From positions 1 to 64,000 of the forward strand of contig NZ_JACICA010000006.1 in NCBI RefSeq assembly GCF_014195585.1: a DNA stretch of 64,000 bases, written 5' to 3'. The stretch is from Alloprevotella rava. Its GTDB lineage: Bacteria > Bacteroidota > Bacteroidia > Bacteroidales > Bacteroidaceae. Below the pieces are notes generated by a model. That model saw only the letters and a program-made list of their open reading frames with translations. It was not told the origin of the DNA and searched no databases. Below, piece after piece: positions 17,645-27,094 of this stretch (the first letter of the stretch is position 1; every line of letters begins with the position of its first letter). Both the position numbers and the translations under genes were made by a program.

Positions 17645-19450
17645 CTACTCTTCTTCGCTCTTATTAGCGCGCTTGCGTGCCAGGTGGTCGAGAATCATCT
17701 TGCGCATACGCATCGACTTCGGCGTAACTTCCACAAACTCGTCCTCTTTAATATATTCGAGTGCTTCTTCCAAACTGAACACGATGGGCGGAATGATGCG
17801 CGCCTTCTCGTCAGTACCGGAGGCACGGACATTGGTGAGCTGTTTGGCCTTTGTCACATTCACAACGAGGTCTTTGTCATGGACGTGCTCGCCCACAATT
17901 TGTCCTGCGTACACTTCGTCCTGCGGATTGATGAAGAAACGGCCACGATCCTGGAGTTTGTCAAGGGCGTAGGCGAATACCGTACCGCTTTCCATAGATA
18001 TCATTGAGCCATTGGTGCGGCGCTGAATCTCACCCTTGAACGGCTCATAGGTCTTGAAGCGGTGAGCCATGATGGCTTCGCCCTGACTGGCTGTGAGCAC
18101 ATTGGTACGTAGGCCAATGATGCCTCGAGAGGGGATATTGAATTCTATATCCACGCGCTCGCCCAGGTTCTGCATACTGGTCATCTCGCCCTTGCGGCGG
18201 GTCACCATGTCGATCATCTTAGAGCTGAATTCCTCGGGCACATTGATGGTCAGTTCCTCAATCGGTTCGCAACGCTTACCGTCGATTTCTTTATAGATCA
18301 CCTGTGGCTGACCCACCTGCAGTTCGTAGCCCTCGCGGCGCATAGTCTCAACGAGGACAGAAAGATGGAGCACACCGCGTCCACTAACGAGCCATTTGTC
18401 GGCGTCGATTTGGTTGACGCGCAAAGCAAGGTCTTTCTCCAATTCGTGTTGCAAACGGTCGTTGATGTGGCGGCTGGTGCAGAATTTCCCTTCTTTACCG
18501 AAGAACGGACTATCGTTGATGGTGAACAACATAGACATGGTGGGTTCGTCGATAGCGATGGGCTCGAGCGCTTCAGGTTCGTTGAAATCGCAGATGGTAT
18601 CTCCAATTTCGAAATTCTCCAAACCAACGATAGCACAAATATCGCCGCAATGCACTTCTTCGGTGCGCTTGCGTCCCATACCCTCAAAGGTGTGGAGCTC
18701 TTTGATTTTTGTTTTCTCTTGTGAACCGTCGCGATGAACAATCGTAACGTTCATGCCGTCTTGCAGCGAACCGCGGTGAACACGTCCCACGGCGATACGT
18801 CCCGTATAATTGGAGTAGTCGAGACTTGTGATCAAAAGCTGCGGCGTTCCCTCATTCATGGGAGGAGCCGGTATTTCTTTCAGAATCTCGTCCAGCAGGT
18901 AGTTGATATTATCCGTCGGCGTGCGCCAGTCAGCTCCCATCCAGTTGTTTTTGGCCGAACCATACACAACGGGGAAATTGAGCTGTTCCTCAGTAGCATC
19001 AAGGTCGCACATGAGGTCGAATACCATTTCGTACACTTCCTCGGGGCGGCAGTTAGGTTTGTCCACTTTGTTGACCACCACGATAGGCTTCAGTCCGATC
19101 TGCAAGGCTTTTTGGAGCACGAAGCGCGTTTGAGGCATCGGGCCCTCAAAGGCATCAACGAGCAAGATACAGCCGTCGGCCATATTGAGTACGCGCTCCA
19201 CCTCTCCACCAAAGTCGGAGTGGCCCGGAGTATCAATAATATTGATTTTAGTGCCTTTATAGTTGATAGAGACATTCTTGGAGAGAATGGTGATACCTCG
19301 CTCTCGCTCCAACTCATTATTATCGAGGATTAGTTGACCCGTGGGCTGGTTTTCGCGGAAGAGGTTTCCGGCAAGCAGCATCTTGTCCACGAGCGTTGTC
19401 TTACCGTGGTCAACGTGGGCAATGATGGCGATGTTACGAATGTCTGTCAT
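17645..19450 (-). CDS. typA: ribosome-associated GTPase TypA/BipA
   Basis: The 601-residue translational GTPase shows the G1 motif AHVDHGKTT (residues 11-19), the G3 motif DTPGHSDF and the G4 motif NKVDKP. EF-G-like domains and the BipA-specific C-terminal domain follow. It binds the ribosome and assists 50S assembly under stress. Length is typical. The gene has its own -7 box upstream and terminator downstream, so it is probably monocistronic. Confidence 0.97.
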   Translation of the reverse strand: MTDIRNIAIIAHVDHGKTTLVDKMLLAGNLFRENQPTGQLILDNNELERERGITILSKNVSINYKGTKINIIDTPGHSDFGGEVERVLNMADGCILLVDAFEGPMPQTRFVLQKALQIGLKPIVVVNKVDKPNCRPEEVYEMVFDLMCDLDATEEQLNFPVVYGSAKNNWMGADWRTPTDNINYLLDEILKEIPAPPMNEGTPQLLITSLDYSNYTGRIAVGRVHRGSLQDGMNVTIVHRDGSQEKTKIKELHTFEGMGRKRTEEVHCGDICAIVGLENFEIGDTICDFNEPEALEPIAIDEPTMSMLFTINDSPFFGKEGKFCTSRHINDRLQHELEKDLALRVNQIDADKWLVSGRGVLHLSVLVETMRREGYELQVGQPQVIYKEIDGKRCEPIEELTINVPEEFSSKMIDMVTRRKGEMTSMQNLGERVDIEFNIPSRGIIGLRTNVLTASQGEAIMAHRFKTYEPFKGEIQRRTNGSMISMESGTVFAYALDKLQDRGRFFINPQDEVYAGQIVGEHVHDKDLVVNVTKAKQLTNVRASGTDEKARIIPPIVFSLEEALEYIKEDEFVEVTPKSMRMRKMILDHLARKRANKSEEE

Positions 19451-19516
19451 ATTTTCTTTTATCTGATATTTACGGCTTTACGGGACTATTCCCGCCTGCC
19501 GTTTCTTTTCGGGGTG

Positions 19517-19524
19517 CAAAAGTA
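19517..19524 (-). promoter_or_regulatory. -7 box of typA
   Basis: TACTTTTG on the minus strand, 66 bp before the typA start, matches TAnnTTTG. The -33 element is not convincing. Confidence 0.5.
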
Positions 19525-19617
19525 CGAATTATTATTGGAAAGAAATAATAATCAAACCCATAAAAGCTTGAGGGAGCAGCAGGCGTCTCTCCGTGAGGGG
19601 ACGGCAAAAAACAAGAG

Positions 19618-19650
19618 AAGCGGCCAACGCAACGAACGCGCTGACCGCTT
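19618..19650 (-). terminator. terminator of the large sialidase (possibly bidirectional)
   Basis: A 12-bp stem with two G-U pairs (AAGCGGCCAACG at 19618-19629, CGCTGACCGCTT at 19639-19650) is followed by a T run on both sides. On the minus strand this run is TTGTTTTTTGCC. It lies about 70 bp after the sialidase stop. Confidence 0.7.
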
Positions 19651-19721
19651 TTTTAGAGATATTGCGGAGAAGACTCAAGAGGCTAAATGCCCCGACTTAT
19701 CCGGAGATGATTTCAGCTTGT

Positions 19722-22700
19722 TTAGAAAACCACTTTCTTACCATTGACGATATACACACCGCCTTTTTGGGGGGCTTTCTGGGAGATGCGACGGCCTTGG
19801 AGGTCGAAGATCTGCGGTGCGAGGTCGGTGGAGATAGCGGCATTGCTGATACCCGTTGTCTCGTCTGAGGAGATGGGCAAGAACTCACGCACGCCCGATG
19901 CGTTCGATACGGGGAGATAAGCCTTGTTGGGAGCTAATGTTGCCTTTGTGGCTGTGCCCGTAGCTTCGGGGACTGTTGGGCGAACATAGTAGAAACCTAT
20001 CGTTTTCTTTGTGGGATGAATGCTGAGAACATAAGTATTCGCGTAGTCATCGGCCGAAAGATTCTTGCGGAGGTAAGTACCTTGCAGCGCATTTTCCTGC
20101 GCGAGCGGAGCGGCCGTTGGAGCAATATTGAGCGTCATGTTCAGTTGTCCCAAATTGCGATTGAGCAGCAACACGCCCGTACCTTCGGGCACTGTACCGT
20201 TGCAAGCCTCGAGTTTGACCGTGCGATTATCGGTCGCCAGCGTAACGAGGTTGGCCACAGCATCCGTACCTTCCAGGGTGTAAGCAAAAGGCATATAAGC
20301 CGTAGCGTAAGCTTGATTTTCGCCCTCGGGACGAGTGGACGAGAGCGTCCAAGTAGTCACGGGTTCGATATACCAATTCGAAGCATCGGAGCTGGTAGTC
20401 CACGCCACGATAGATCCTGAGTTGTCGGCATGGATCGCAGGTTTACCAGCGTCCGTGGGGTTCAAGCTCTGCAGGTAGCTAAGACCTTCGATTGTCGACA
20501 CCACTTTATATTTTCCGGCCTCCGCTTCGTTGGCGGTCACAGGGGCTGCGGTGTAGACAGCAGGCGTTGGTTTCACAAACACCTGGTAGTTGCCGTTCTT
20601 TACCAGCCATGCGCCATCGGCCGTCTTGCGGAACTGGAACAGCAGGTTGAGGTTGGTGGCAGCATCCGTAGTGGAAGCCTGCGTCAAGTTTGTACCATCA
20701 GTGGCCAGTGCCGCTGTGCTCTTCAACTTGTTTGTGAGGCGATACCAGCCACCGTCTTGCAGTTCGATTTTCTCCACTTTATTGTAGAGCGCATCATAGG
20801 CTGTAGCAATTTTCTGTTGAGCTGCAAACGCGTTGGTCTCATTGGGCGTTGCCTCAGCGGTAGTAGCTGCCGTTTCTGCGGCACTCACCTTCGTGGTGAG
20901 CGAAGCCACGCTTTCGGGCTTCACCATTCCCACATAGTTTCCATTGCTGCTCTGCATCGTTGTCATACGAGCGCGGAGAGCTTCTGCTGCCTGCTTCACA
21001 TAGAGAGCACGAGAACTGGTGCGGTCAAGGACATACTGACCATTGGTCAAGTCCTCCAGCGGGATTTGCTTGAACAGGATGTTGTAGCCGCCCAGACCGC
21101 CACGCGCATCTTCTTCGTAGATGTAACCAATAGTGCCATTGTTGAGCAGTTCCATACCCGTGTAGCACGAGCCGATATTGCTCACCTGCATTCCCTTTGT
21201 CCAGCCGTTGGCCAGAGCCGCAGCTGTGGAGTAGTCGGAATAAGTTGCCAATTCTTTGAAGTAGACACCCACTTTTTCACGACGCGTGGAGAGCGTGATA
21301 CTCTGCAGTGCCACAAAAAGCTGCTTATTGTCGCTCACGCGGCGTGCCGGAACGATGAGGATTTCGCCGTTCACATTGTTCACCGCATTATTCATCGCCG
21401 TTGCGTTGGTCTGGAAATCCCAGTTGCCTTCACCTTTGGCGATGTCGGTATAAGTGAAGAGGCTGAAGCCACGACTCAGAGAACCACGGTTGCGAACGCT
21501 CACCAGCACACTACCATCGGGAAGTTCTTCCACCTTCGACTCATCGGCACCCGTGCTCGGCAACTGTGCTTTGCTACCCAAGAGCTTCCACGTCGTACCA
21601 AAGTCGTCGGAGTAAATCACAAAGGTGGCGTTCTGTCGCGTATTATTGGTGGGATAAGCAATATAAAGGCGGTAGTAATCGCCCTGCTTGATATAGCGGC
21701 TCTGCATGATCTTTCCACTGGTGAGGAAGAGAGAGTTGGTCACACCTCCTGCGCCGTCCTTGGTCAGATTATAGATCTGGTAGGTCAGCGAGTCCGCCGT
21801 CCAAGTTTGTCCGCCGTTCGTACTGCGAAGACGAACTACGTGCTGCGGCTCATTGTATTGTCCGTCAAAGAAAGAGGTATGTCCGCCCACGCACATAACG
21901 AGCACGTTCTGCGCATTATTGCGATCAACAACGATGGAGGGATCGCCGAAACTGTAGTCCCATTTCTTTGAAGAATGGGGTTGGCTCTGGTCGCCGGCAG
22001 CAATGGTCTGGAATTGGGCATCCCAAGTTTGACCGCCATCGCTACTGGTCTTCATAATCACGTCATTATGGCCGTTGCCCATACCTATATCGGCACCGGT
22101 GCGGCGAAGGTCTACTGCCACGAAGAGCTTACCATCGGCAGCCTGACCCAAAGCGGGGATACGATAACCTGGGCCCGACTTGGTGTTGTCAAAGACCAAA
22201 GCGGTCTTATATTTAGCATTCGTTGCTGTCAGTTGCTTATCGGCCTCAACAGAAGCAGGGACAACTGTGATGCGGAGGTTCTGAACGAGTGCCATACCCG
22301 AGGTGACTTGGAACGGAACTGTTTGCAAGTTCAAGCCCGTCACACTGAAGTTTTCAGCCGTTGCGGCAGTGGCCGTAGCGGTCTTTGAGGTAGTGACGTC
22401 CTTCACGCCTGTGCTGCCACTTTCGGCCTTAAATGTGAAAGAATAGCCCGTAATGACATAGCCCTCGCTTGCGGAGAGCGTGTAGTCCTTGAAGTTGCTG
22501 CTTGCAAGTTTCACCGTCTTCGGCGTCGTCGTATTGATGAAGCCGATGTTGTTTTTGTTGCTCGCATTGGCGAGCGTAACAACGGGATCGGTCTGTGTAG
22601 AAATCAGATAGGTGTTCCAATTCTGTCCTGTTGTTTTCTTATCGTCGCGATAGAACGTACCGTGGTCGCCATCGAGTGCATAAGAGAGTTGGGTATTGTA

Positions 22701-24164
22701 AGCGGCTTCGATGAGCACCGTAGAGCCTGCATCCTTGCCTCCAGTCCAGAAAGAGATTTTTTGCGTTTGTTCGTTCAAGTTCAGCGCATAGCCGTTGGCG
22801 TTTTGCAACTGCATATAGACGGGTTCCGTATAGGCGGAAGTCAGGTTCGTTGAGGAAGAGAACCACCAAGTATGGCTCTTCGTATTTCCGGCCAACACTT
22901 CCACACGCGCCTCAGCTCCGTTTGTGGCGGGAGCTGTGGCAACGAGGGCTTTCGTAGTGCCGAGTGCCTTATTATATACCGTGTAGCCCTGTGTCTCATT
23001 GCCCACGAAGCACCAGAGTTGGTTGTCGGGCTGGGCGGGCAAACTGGTGGTTGTTGCACCAATCGAAACGGGCGCTAACTGAATGCTACCATCGGCGGCT
23101 GCGGCTGCCTGCGTGGTGTTCTTAAACTTGAGGGTGTACCAGCGCGTACCTTCTGCAAAGTTGTTGCCCACTATCGTAGTAGCCACAAAGGGGTGGCGAC
23201 TGAGCGCTTTGTGAAGCACAACGTAGAAGTCGGCGGGTTCGATAGCACCTGCGCTCACGGTGAACGTCGGAGTGGAGGTGAGACCGGCCAAGTGCACTTC
23301 TGCGCTATTGCTGGCGGTGCAGGACACAGCCGTAGCTCCCGCGGGGGTCACAGTGGCTGCCGCACGCGTGGAGGAAGTACCACTGAAGCCCGTAAAGGTC
23401 ATACCATAGGCGGTGATGTCCCAATCCTGGGTTGCGGAGAGAGTGAACGTAGTGAGGTGGAGATGGGGTTTGCCATTCACCAGATACATGTCGTTCTTCG
23501 GGGCAGAGAGCGTGAAGCCGGGGTCAGTAGACGTGCTGCTCCAGCGAGAGTGGTAAGTTTTGCCTGCATTAGAGGCCGTCCAACGCCCAAAAGCTGTGCC
23601 GAAGTTGAGCACCTTCATATCGGTTTCCTCGATGAGGAAAGTAGAACCGTGGTCCTTTCCGCCATCCCAGAAAGCCAACTTGCCCTCACGGTTGTTGAGG
23701 GCTTTACTATTGCCAAACTGTTCGATATAGACGGGGGTTGTGGTTGTCGATGTGAGGTCGCCGCTCTTTTCAAATTTCCACAGGTCGGTATAACCCGCAG
23801 GTACTTCAGAACTTACAATAGCATACGACTGATCACCGGTGTTGCCCTTCATCGCTGTGGGTGCCACGAGTTTTCCGCCGGCGGCATTATAAATCTGATA
23901 GCCACTGGTAGCATTGCCCACGAAGCACCAAAGGTCGCGACCGCCGTAGTTGAGGGTGCGGTTGGACAGACCGATATAATTGGCCGATGCAGCCTGGCGA
24001 CTCACTTGAAACTTATTGCTGTGGATCGTCATCGTGTACCACCGCGTGCCGTCAACGGGCTTACCATTCGCCAACGTAGTTGGTTGAAACGGCGGTACTA
24101 CTGCCCACACTGCCGCAGCCACACTCAGCAACAGCAATGAGAGACATAGTCTAATTTTAGTCAT
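19722..24164 (-). CDS. very large secreted sialidase (GH33) with duplicated accessory modules
   Basis: The 1480-residue protein has a signal peptide (MTKIRLCLSLLLLSVAAAVWA) and then two tandem units of about 310 residues. Each begins TRWYT and contains a WCFVGN-x-T-x-GY segment followed by a beta-sandwich-like part. The sialidase catalytic propeller follows: a YRIP motif near residue 666, and Asp-boxes SSDGGQTWD, STNGGQTWT and SDDFGTTWK at about 708, 782 and 855. A further beta-rich module and a proline/threonine-rich stretch lead to the sorting-type tail (IFDLQGRRIS ... GGVYIVNGKKVVF). It should cleave terminal sialic acids from host glycoproteins outside the cell after T9SS export. It is much longer than simple GH33 sialidases because of the modules. 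Confidence 0.93.
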   Translation of the reverse strand: MTKIRLCLSLLLLSVAAAVWAVVPPFQPTTLANGKPVDGTRWYTMTIHSNKFQVSRQAASANYIGLSNRTLNYGGRDLWCFVGNATSGYQIYNAAGGKLVAPTAMKGNTGDQSYAIVSSEVPAGYTDLWKFEKSGDLTSTTTTPVYIEQFGNSKALNNREGKLAFWDGGKDHGSTFLIEETDMKVLNFGTAFGRWTASNAGKTYHSRWSSTSTDPGFTLSAPKNDMYLVNGKPHLHLTTFTLSATQDWDITAYGMTFTGFSGTSSTRAAATVTPAGATAVSCTASNSAEVHLAGLTSTPTFTVSAGAIEPADFYVVLHKALSRHPFVATTIVGNNFAEGTRWYTLKFKNTTQAAAAADGSIQLAPVSIGATTTSLPAQPDNQLWCFVGNETQGYTVYNKALGTTKALVATAPATNGAEARVEVLAGNTKSHTWWFSSSTNLTSAYTEPVYMQLQNANGYALNLNEQTQKISFWTGGKDAGSTVLIEAAYNTQLSYALDGDHGTFYRDDKKTTGQNWNTYLISTQTDPVVTLANASNKNNIGFINTTTPKTVKLASSNFKDYTLSASEGYVITGYSFTFKAESGSTGVKDVTTSKTATATAATAENFSVTGLNLQTVPFQVTSGMALVQNLRITVVPASVEADKQLTATNAKYKTALVFDNTKSGPGYRIPALGQAADGKLFVAVDLRRTGADIGMGNGHNDVIMKTSSDGGQTWDAQFQTIAAGDQSQPHSSKKWDYSFGDPSIVVDRNNAQNVLVMCVGGHTSFFDGQYNEPQHVVRLRSTNGGQTWTADSLTYQIYNLTKDGAGGVTNSLFLTSGKIMQSRYIKQGDYYRLYIAYPTNNTRQNATFVIYSDDFGTTWKLLGSKAQLPSTGADESKVEELPDGSVLVSVRNRGSLSRGFSLFTYTDIAKGEGNWDFQTNATAMNNAVNNVNGEILIVPARRVSDNKQLFVALQSITLSTRREKVGVYFKELATYSDYSTAAALANGWTKGMQVSNIGSCYTGMELLNNGTIGYIYEEDARGGLGGYNILFKQIPLEDLTNGQYVLDRTSSRALYVKQAAEALRARMTTMQSSNGNYVGMVKPESVASLTTKVSAAETAATTAEATPNETNAFAAQQKIATAYDALYNKVEKIELQDGGWYRLTNKLKSTAALATDGTNLTQASTTDAATNLNLLFQFRKTADGAWLVKNGNYQVFVKPTPAVYTAAPVTANEAEAGKYKVVSTIEGLSYLQSLNPTDAGKPAIHADNSGSIVAWTTSSDASNWYIEPVTTWTLSSTRPEGENQAYATAYMPFAYTLEGTDAVANLVTLATDNRTVKLEACNGTVPEGTGVLLLNRNLGQLNMTLNIAPTAAPLAQENALQGTYLRKNLSADDYANTYVLSIHPTKKTIGFYYVRPTVPEATGTATKATLAPNKAYLPVSNASGVREFLPISSDETTGISNAAISTDLAPQIFDLQGRRISQKAPQKGGVYIVNGKKVVF

Positions 24165-24217
24165 AAAAAGATGTTGGTTTTATTGATTAATTGTAATTGT
24201 TCTGAAACTTAGGGTCG

Positions 24218-24249
24218 CAAAGATACATTTTTCCATTTTGACAACCAAA
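24218..24249 (-). promoter_or_regulatory. Bacteroidetes-type promoter of the large sialidase
   Basis: On the minus strand TTTG (24246-24249), exactly 20 bp, and TATCTTTG (24218-24225) match the consensus. The leader is about 50 nt. Confidence 0.8.
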
Positions 24250-24281
24250 CATAGCAATAAGAAAACCAAACAAACCCTCCG

Positions 24282-24362
24282 ATCAGTCTGACCTGTCCTC
24301 GGAGCAGTCTGACAAATTCTCAGACCAGTCCGACAAGTCCGACCTGTCCGACTCGTCCAAGA
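24282..24362. repeat. degenerate 9-bp tandem repeat (AGTCCGACN-like)
   Basis: A run of units such as AGTCCGACA, AGTCCGACC and TGTCCGACT, with more divergent copies on its left side, lies between the sialidase promoter and the array. A second short run of the same unit occurs at about 24795-24833. Both are non-coding. The rest of the 24165-24958 gap holds the array copy 5 and a CCCCC-TTGA-GGGGG hairpin at 24749-24762. Confidence 0.6.
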
Positions 24363-24561
24363 TCTCCCCTATCAGCCTCCCTAAAACTTTACAAAGCTGT
24401 GCTCGTCAATAGCAGCCAAAAATCCCCCATCCTCCCTATCTGCGTCCAAAAAATCTCCTCACCGATTGATCAAACCACCCCTTTTCTGCAAAAACTGCCC
24501 TATTTTCGCGATTTTCAGCTCAAAACTGCTCAAAAACATCCTTGAGCTTCGCGTCGGTTTC

Positions 24562-24631
24562 CTTATTGTGCCAGCCGACACAATAAGGCTATCAGCTGGC
24601 AGCCTTATTGAGTTGGCCAACAGCCTTATTG
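24562..24631. repeat. 21-bp CAATAAG-word array, copy 5
   Basis: Words start at 24562 (reverse), 24581 (forward), 24604 and 24625 (reverse), with steps of 19, 23 and 21 bp. The array lies between two divergent genes, the large sialidase and ptb, without an adjoining palindromic element. Confidence 0.85.
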
Positions 24632-24922
24632 TGGTGACGCGCAAGAGGCTTCTTGCAAGCGAGAGAAGGAAGACGGGCGCAGATTTGAGCCACTCTCGGA
24701 AGCGTAAAAGTAAGAAAATTCTTGATATTAGGAATGTCTCCTTCAGCTCCCCCTTGAGGGGGATGCTCAGTGGCCACTTGTTGTTGGTTCTCCGACAGGT
24801 CCGACCAGTCAGACCAGTCCGACGGGTCGGAGTTCTCCGAAAACTTCCTCCCTTCATAAAGAAAGGGAAGAAAATCTTTGCATCTTTCCCTCGTTTTTGT
24901 GCCATTATTCCGCACCTTTCCG

Positions 24923-24930
24923 TATATTTG
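24923..24930 (+). promoter_or_regulatory. -7 box of ptb
   Basis: TATATTTG lies 28 bp before the ptb start, with a TTG about 23 bp upstream of it. This suits a short leader and supports the downstream ATG as the start. Confidence 0.55.
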
Positions 24931-24958
24931 GCCCGAAAACATCAATCTCTGGATTTGT

Positions 24959-25882
24959 ATGGCGGAAAAGATTTTGAATTTCAATGATCTGACGGAGAAC
25001 TTGCAGCAGCAGGGACGCCGTTGTAGTGTGGCGGTGGTCTGTGCCACGGATGCGGAGACGCAGTATGCCGTGTTGCGCGCAGCGCGCGAAGGCTTCGTAA
25101 TGGCTATCTTTGTGGGAGGCGAACAGGAAGTGCGCCAAAACCCCGACTTCGCAGCTGTGGCCAACGAGGTGCGCTTCGTGGCGGCCAACGATGCTCGCGA
25201 GGCGGCGGAAAAAGCTGTGGCACTGGTGCGCAGCGGTGAGGCGCAGGTGCTGATGAAAGGTTTACTCAACACCGATGTCCTACTCCACGCCGTGTTGAAC
25301 AAAGAGCACGGTATCCTCGCCAAGGGGCGCGTGCTGACACATTTGGCTTGTGCGCAGTTGGAAGGATACCCACGCTTGCTTTTCTTTACCGATGCTGCCG
25401 TCATCCCATATCCCACGCCCGAGCAACGCCGTGAACAGGTGCGCTACGCCGTGAGAGTGTGCCACGCTTTTGGTATCGACACGCCGAGGATCTCACTGAT
25501 TCATTGCTCCGAACAGGTGAACGAGAAATTTTTCCCCTTCACGGTCGACTATCCGCAGATTGTCACTGAAGCCCAAGCGGGGACTTTCGGACAGTGTATA
25601 GTGGACGGTCCGCTCGATGTAAAAACCAGTTGCTCGCTCGAAGCGCTCCAACACAAAGGTCTGCACTCGCCCATCAACGGAGCGGCCGACGTGCTCGTTT
25701 TCCCCGACATCGAAGCGGGTAACACGTTCTACAAGGCCGTCACCCTCTTTGCCCACGCCAACATGGCGTGCATGCTGCAAGGTAGCGATGCTCCCGTGGT
25801 GCTCACCAGCCGTGGCGACAGCAAAGAGAGTAAATACTACAGTCTGGCACTGGCTGTGAAATCCATCCACAACAATAATTGA
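24959..25882 (+). CDS. ptb: phosphate butyryltransferase
   Basis: The 307-residue cytoplasmic enzyme belongs to the phosphate acetyl/butyryltransferase family and exchanges the CoA of butyryl-CoA for phosphate. Features include VLMKGLLNTDVLLHAVL, ILAKGRVLTHLA, TDAAVIPYPT and the C-terminal GAADVLVFPDIEAGN-x-FYK segment, which are conserved in Ptb. The open frame starts 27 codons earlier, but the ATG at 24959 gives the family length and sits just after the -7 box. It is followed 49 bp later by buk, so the pair would convert butyryl-CoA to butyrate with ATP formation. A related acyl-CoA (isobutyryl, isovaleryl) could be the true substrate. Confidence 0.93.
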   Translation: MAEKILNFNDLTENLQQQGRRCSVAVVCATDAETQYAVLRAAREGFVMAIFVGGEQEVRQNPDFAAVANEVRFVAANDAREAAEKAVALVRSGEAQVLMKGLLNTDVLLHAVLNKEHGILAKGRVLTHLACAQLEGYPRLLFFTDAAVIPYPTPEQRREQVRYAVRVCHAFGIDTPRISLIHCSEQVNEKFFPFTVDYPQIVTEAQAGTFGQCIVDGPLDVKTSCSLEALQHKGLHSPINGAADVLVFPDIEAGNTFYKAVTLFAHANMACMLQGSDAPVVLTSRGDSKESKYYSLALAVKSIHNNN

Positions 25883-25931
25883 CATCGCCGTGCGGCACTG
25901 CGCCGTAGCGACACCTAAAAAAGATACGAAA

Positions 25932-26993
25932 GTGAAGATTTTAGTGATAAACCCCGGCTCTACATCTACGAAAGTGGCCGTATATCTCGATGAGAAACCT
26001 GCTTTGCTTCGCAACATCCACCATTCGCCGGAGCAATTAGAGCAATATCCCGAACTGACCGATCAATACGAATTTCGCAAACAATTGATTCTCGACGAAC
26101 TGCGCGCCATGGAGGTATCGCTCAACTTCGATGCCATCATTGCGCGAGGGGGATTGGCAAAACCTGTTGCGGGCGGAATCTACGCCGTGAATGAGAAAAT
26201 GGTGACCGACACACGCAAAGCGCTCCACAAACACGCTTGCGACTTGGGTTGCCTCATTGCGTGGGAAATGGCAAAAGACATCCCCAACTGCCGCAGCTTT
26301 ATTGCCGATCCGGGCGTGGTGGACGAACTCTCGCCGCTGGCACGTGTGAGCGGCTCGCCGCTGATGCCGCGTGTGTGCATTTGGCACGCTCTCAACCAGC
26401 GAGCCATTGCGCGCCGCTATGCCAACGAGGTGGGAAAAGAATATGAGGACTTGCGCCTCATCATATGCCACCTGGGTGGAGGTATCAGTATTGCCGCCCA
26501 CGACCACGGGCGCGCCGTGGACGCCAACAACGCACTGGATGGCGAAGGACCTTTCTCGCCCGAACGAGCAGGTAGTTTGCCAGCGGCCGACCTCATAAGG
26601 CTGTGCTTCAGCGGGAAGTTTACGCAGGAGGAACTCCTAAAGCGCATCGCGGGACAAGCTGGACTGATGGCGCACTTGGGCACTAACAATATGAAGGAAA
26701 TTGAGAAGCGCATCGCTGCAGGGGATGAACACGCGAAACTGATTGTGGACGCGATGATTTACCACGTAGCAAAGAACATTGTGGCCGAGGGGGCGGTGCT
26801 TTTCGGTAAGGTGGACGCCATCCTCCTCACGGGCGGGTTGGCGCATTCGGAATATGTTGTGAAACACCTGCGGGAGCGCATCGAATTTCTGGCTCCGGTG
26901 TATTGCTACCCTGGTGAGGACGAAATGTTGGCACTGGCGAGCAACGCTCTGGCGGTACTGCGTGGCAAACGCGAAGCAAAAGAATATGTGTGA
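25932..26993 (+). CDS. buk: butyrate kinase
   Basis: The 353-residue kinase (ASKHA fold) transfers phosphate from butyryl-phosphate to ADP. It begins at the motif KILVINPGSTSTK, and the shared GTG start at 25932 gives the usual family length. An ATG 14 codons upstream is less likely. Other motifs are ARGG, HNAL-like WHALNQRAIARRYA, ICHLGGGIS (phosphate binding) and GAVLFGKVDAILLTGGLAHS. It forms an operon with ptb. A carboxylate kinase of slightly different chain length is the main alternative. Confidence 0.93.
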   Translation: MKILVINPGSTSTKVAVYLDEKPALLRNIHHSPEQLEQYPELTDQYEFRKQLILDELRAMEVSLNFDAIIARGGLAKPVAGGIYAVNEKMVTDTRKALHKHACDLGCLIAWEMAKDIPNCRSFIADPGVVDELSPLARVSGSPLMPRVCIWHALNQRAIARRYANEVGKEYEDLRLIICHLGGGISIAAHDHGRAVDANNALDGEGPFSPERAGSLPAADLIRLCFSGKFTQEELLKRIAGQAGLMAHLGTNNMKEIEKRIAAGDEHAKLIVDAMIYHVAKNIVAEGAVLFGKVDAILLTGGLAHSEYVVKHLRERIEFLAPVYCYPGEDEMLALASNALAVLRGKREAKEYV

Positions 26994-27039
26994 ACTTAGT
27001 GTGCGCTGACGGATTTACCCATAAAGCGCAAGTTGAGAT

Positions 27040-27082
27040 ATACAAAACGGCGGGAGACATTGAGTCCCTCGCCGTTTTGTAT
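27040..27082. terminator. bidirectional terminator between buk and a sialidase
   Basis: A perfect 13-bp inverted repeat (ATACAAAACGGCG at 27040-27052, CGCCGTTTTGTAT at 27070-27082) separates the convergent genes buk and nanH. The stem itself carries AAAA/TTTT on its two flanks, so it can serve both strands. Confidence 0.8.
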
Positions 27083-27094
27083 GTATGTGTGAGT

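Noticed and set aside
20430-21971. 513-codon open frame antisense to the large sialidase
   Set aside because: It is opposite the catalytic propeller of a recognisable GH33 enzyme and shows no family motif.
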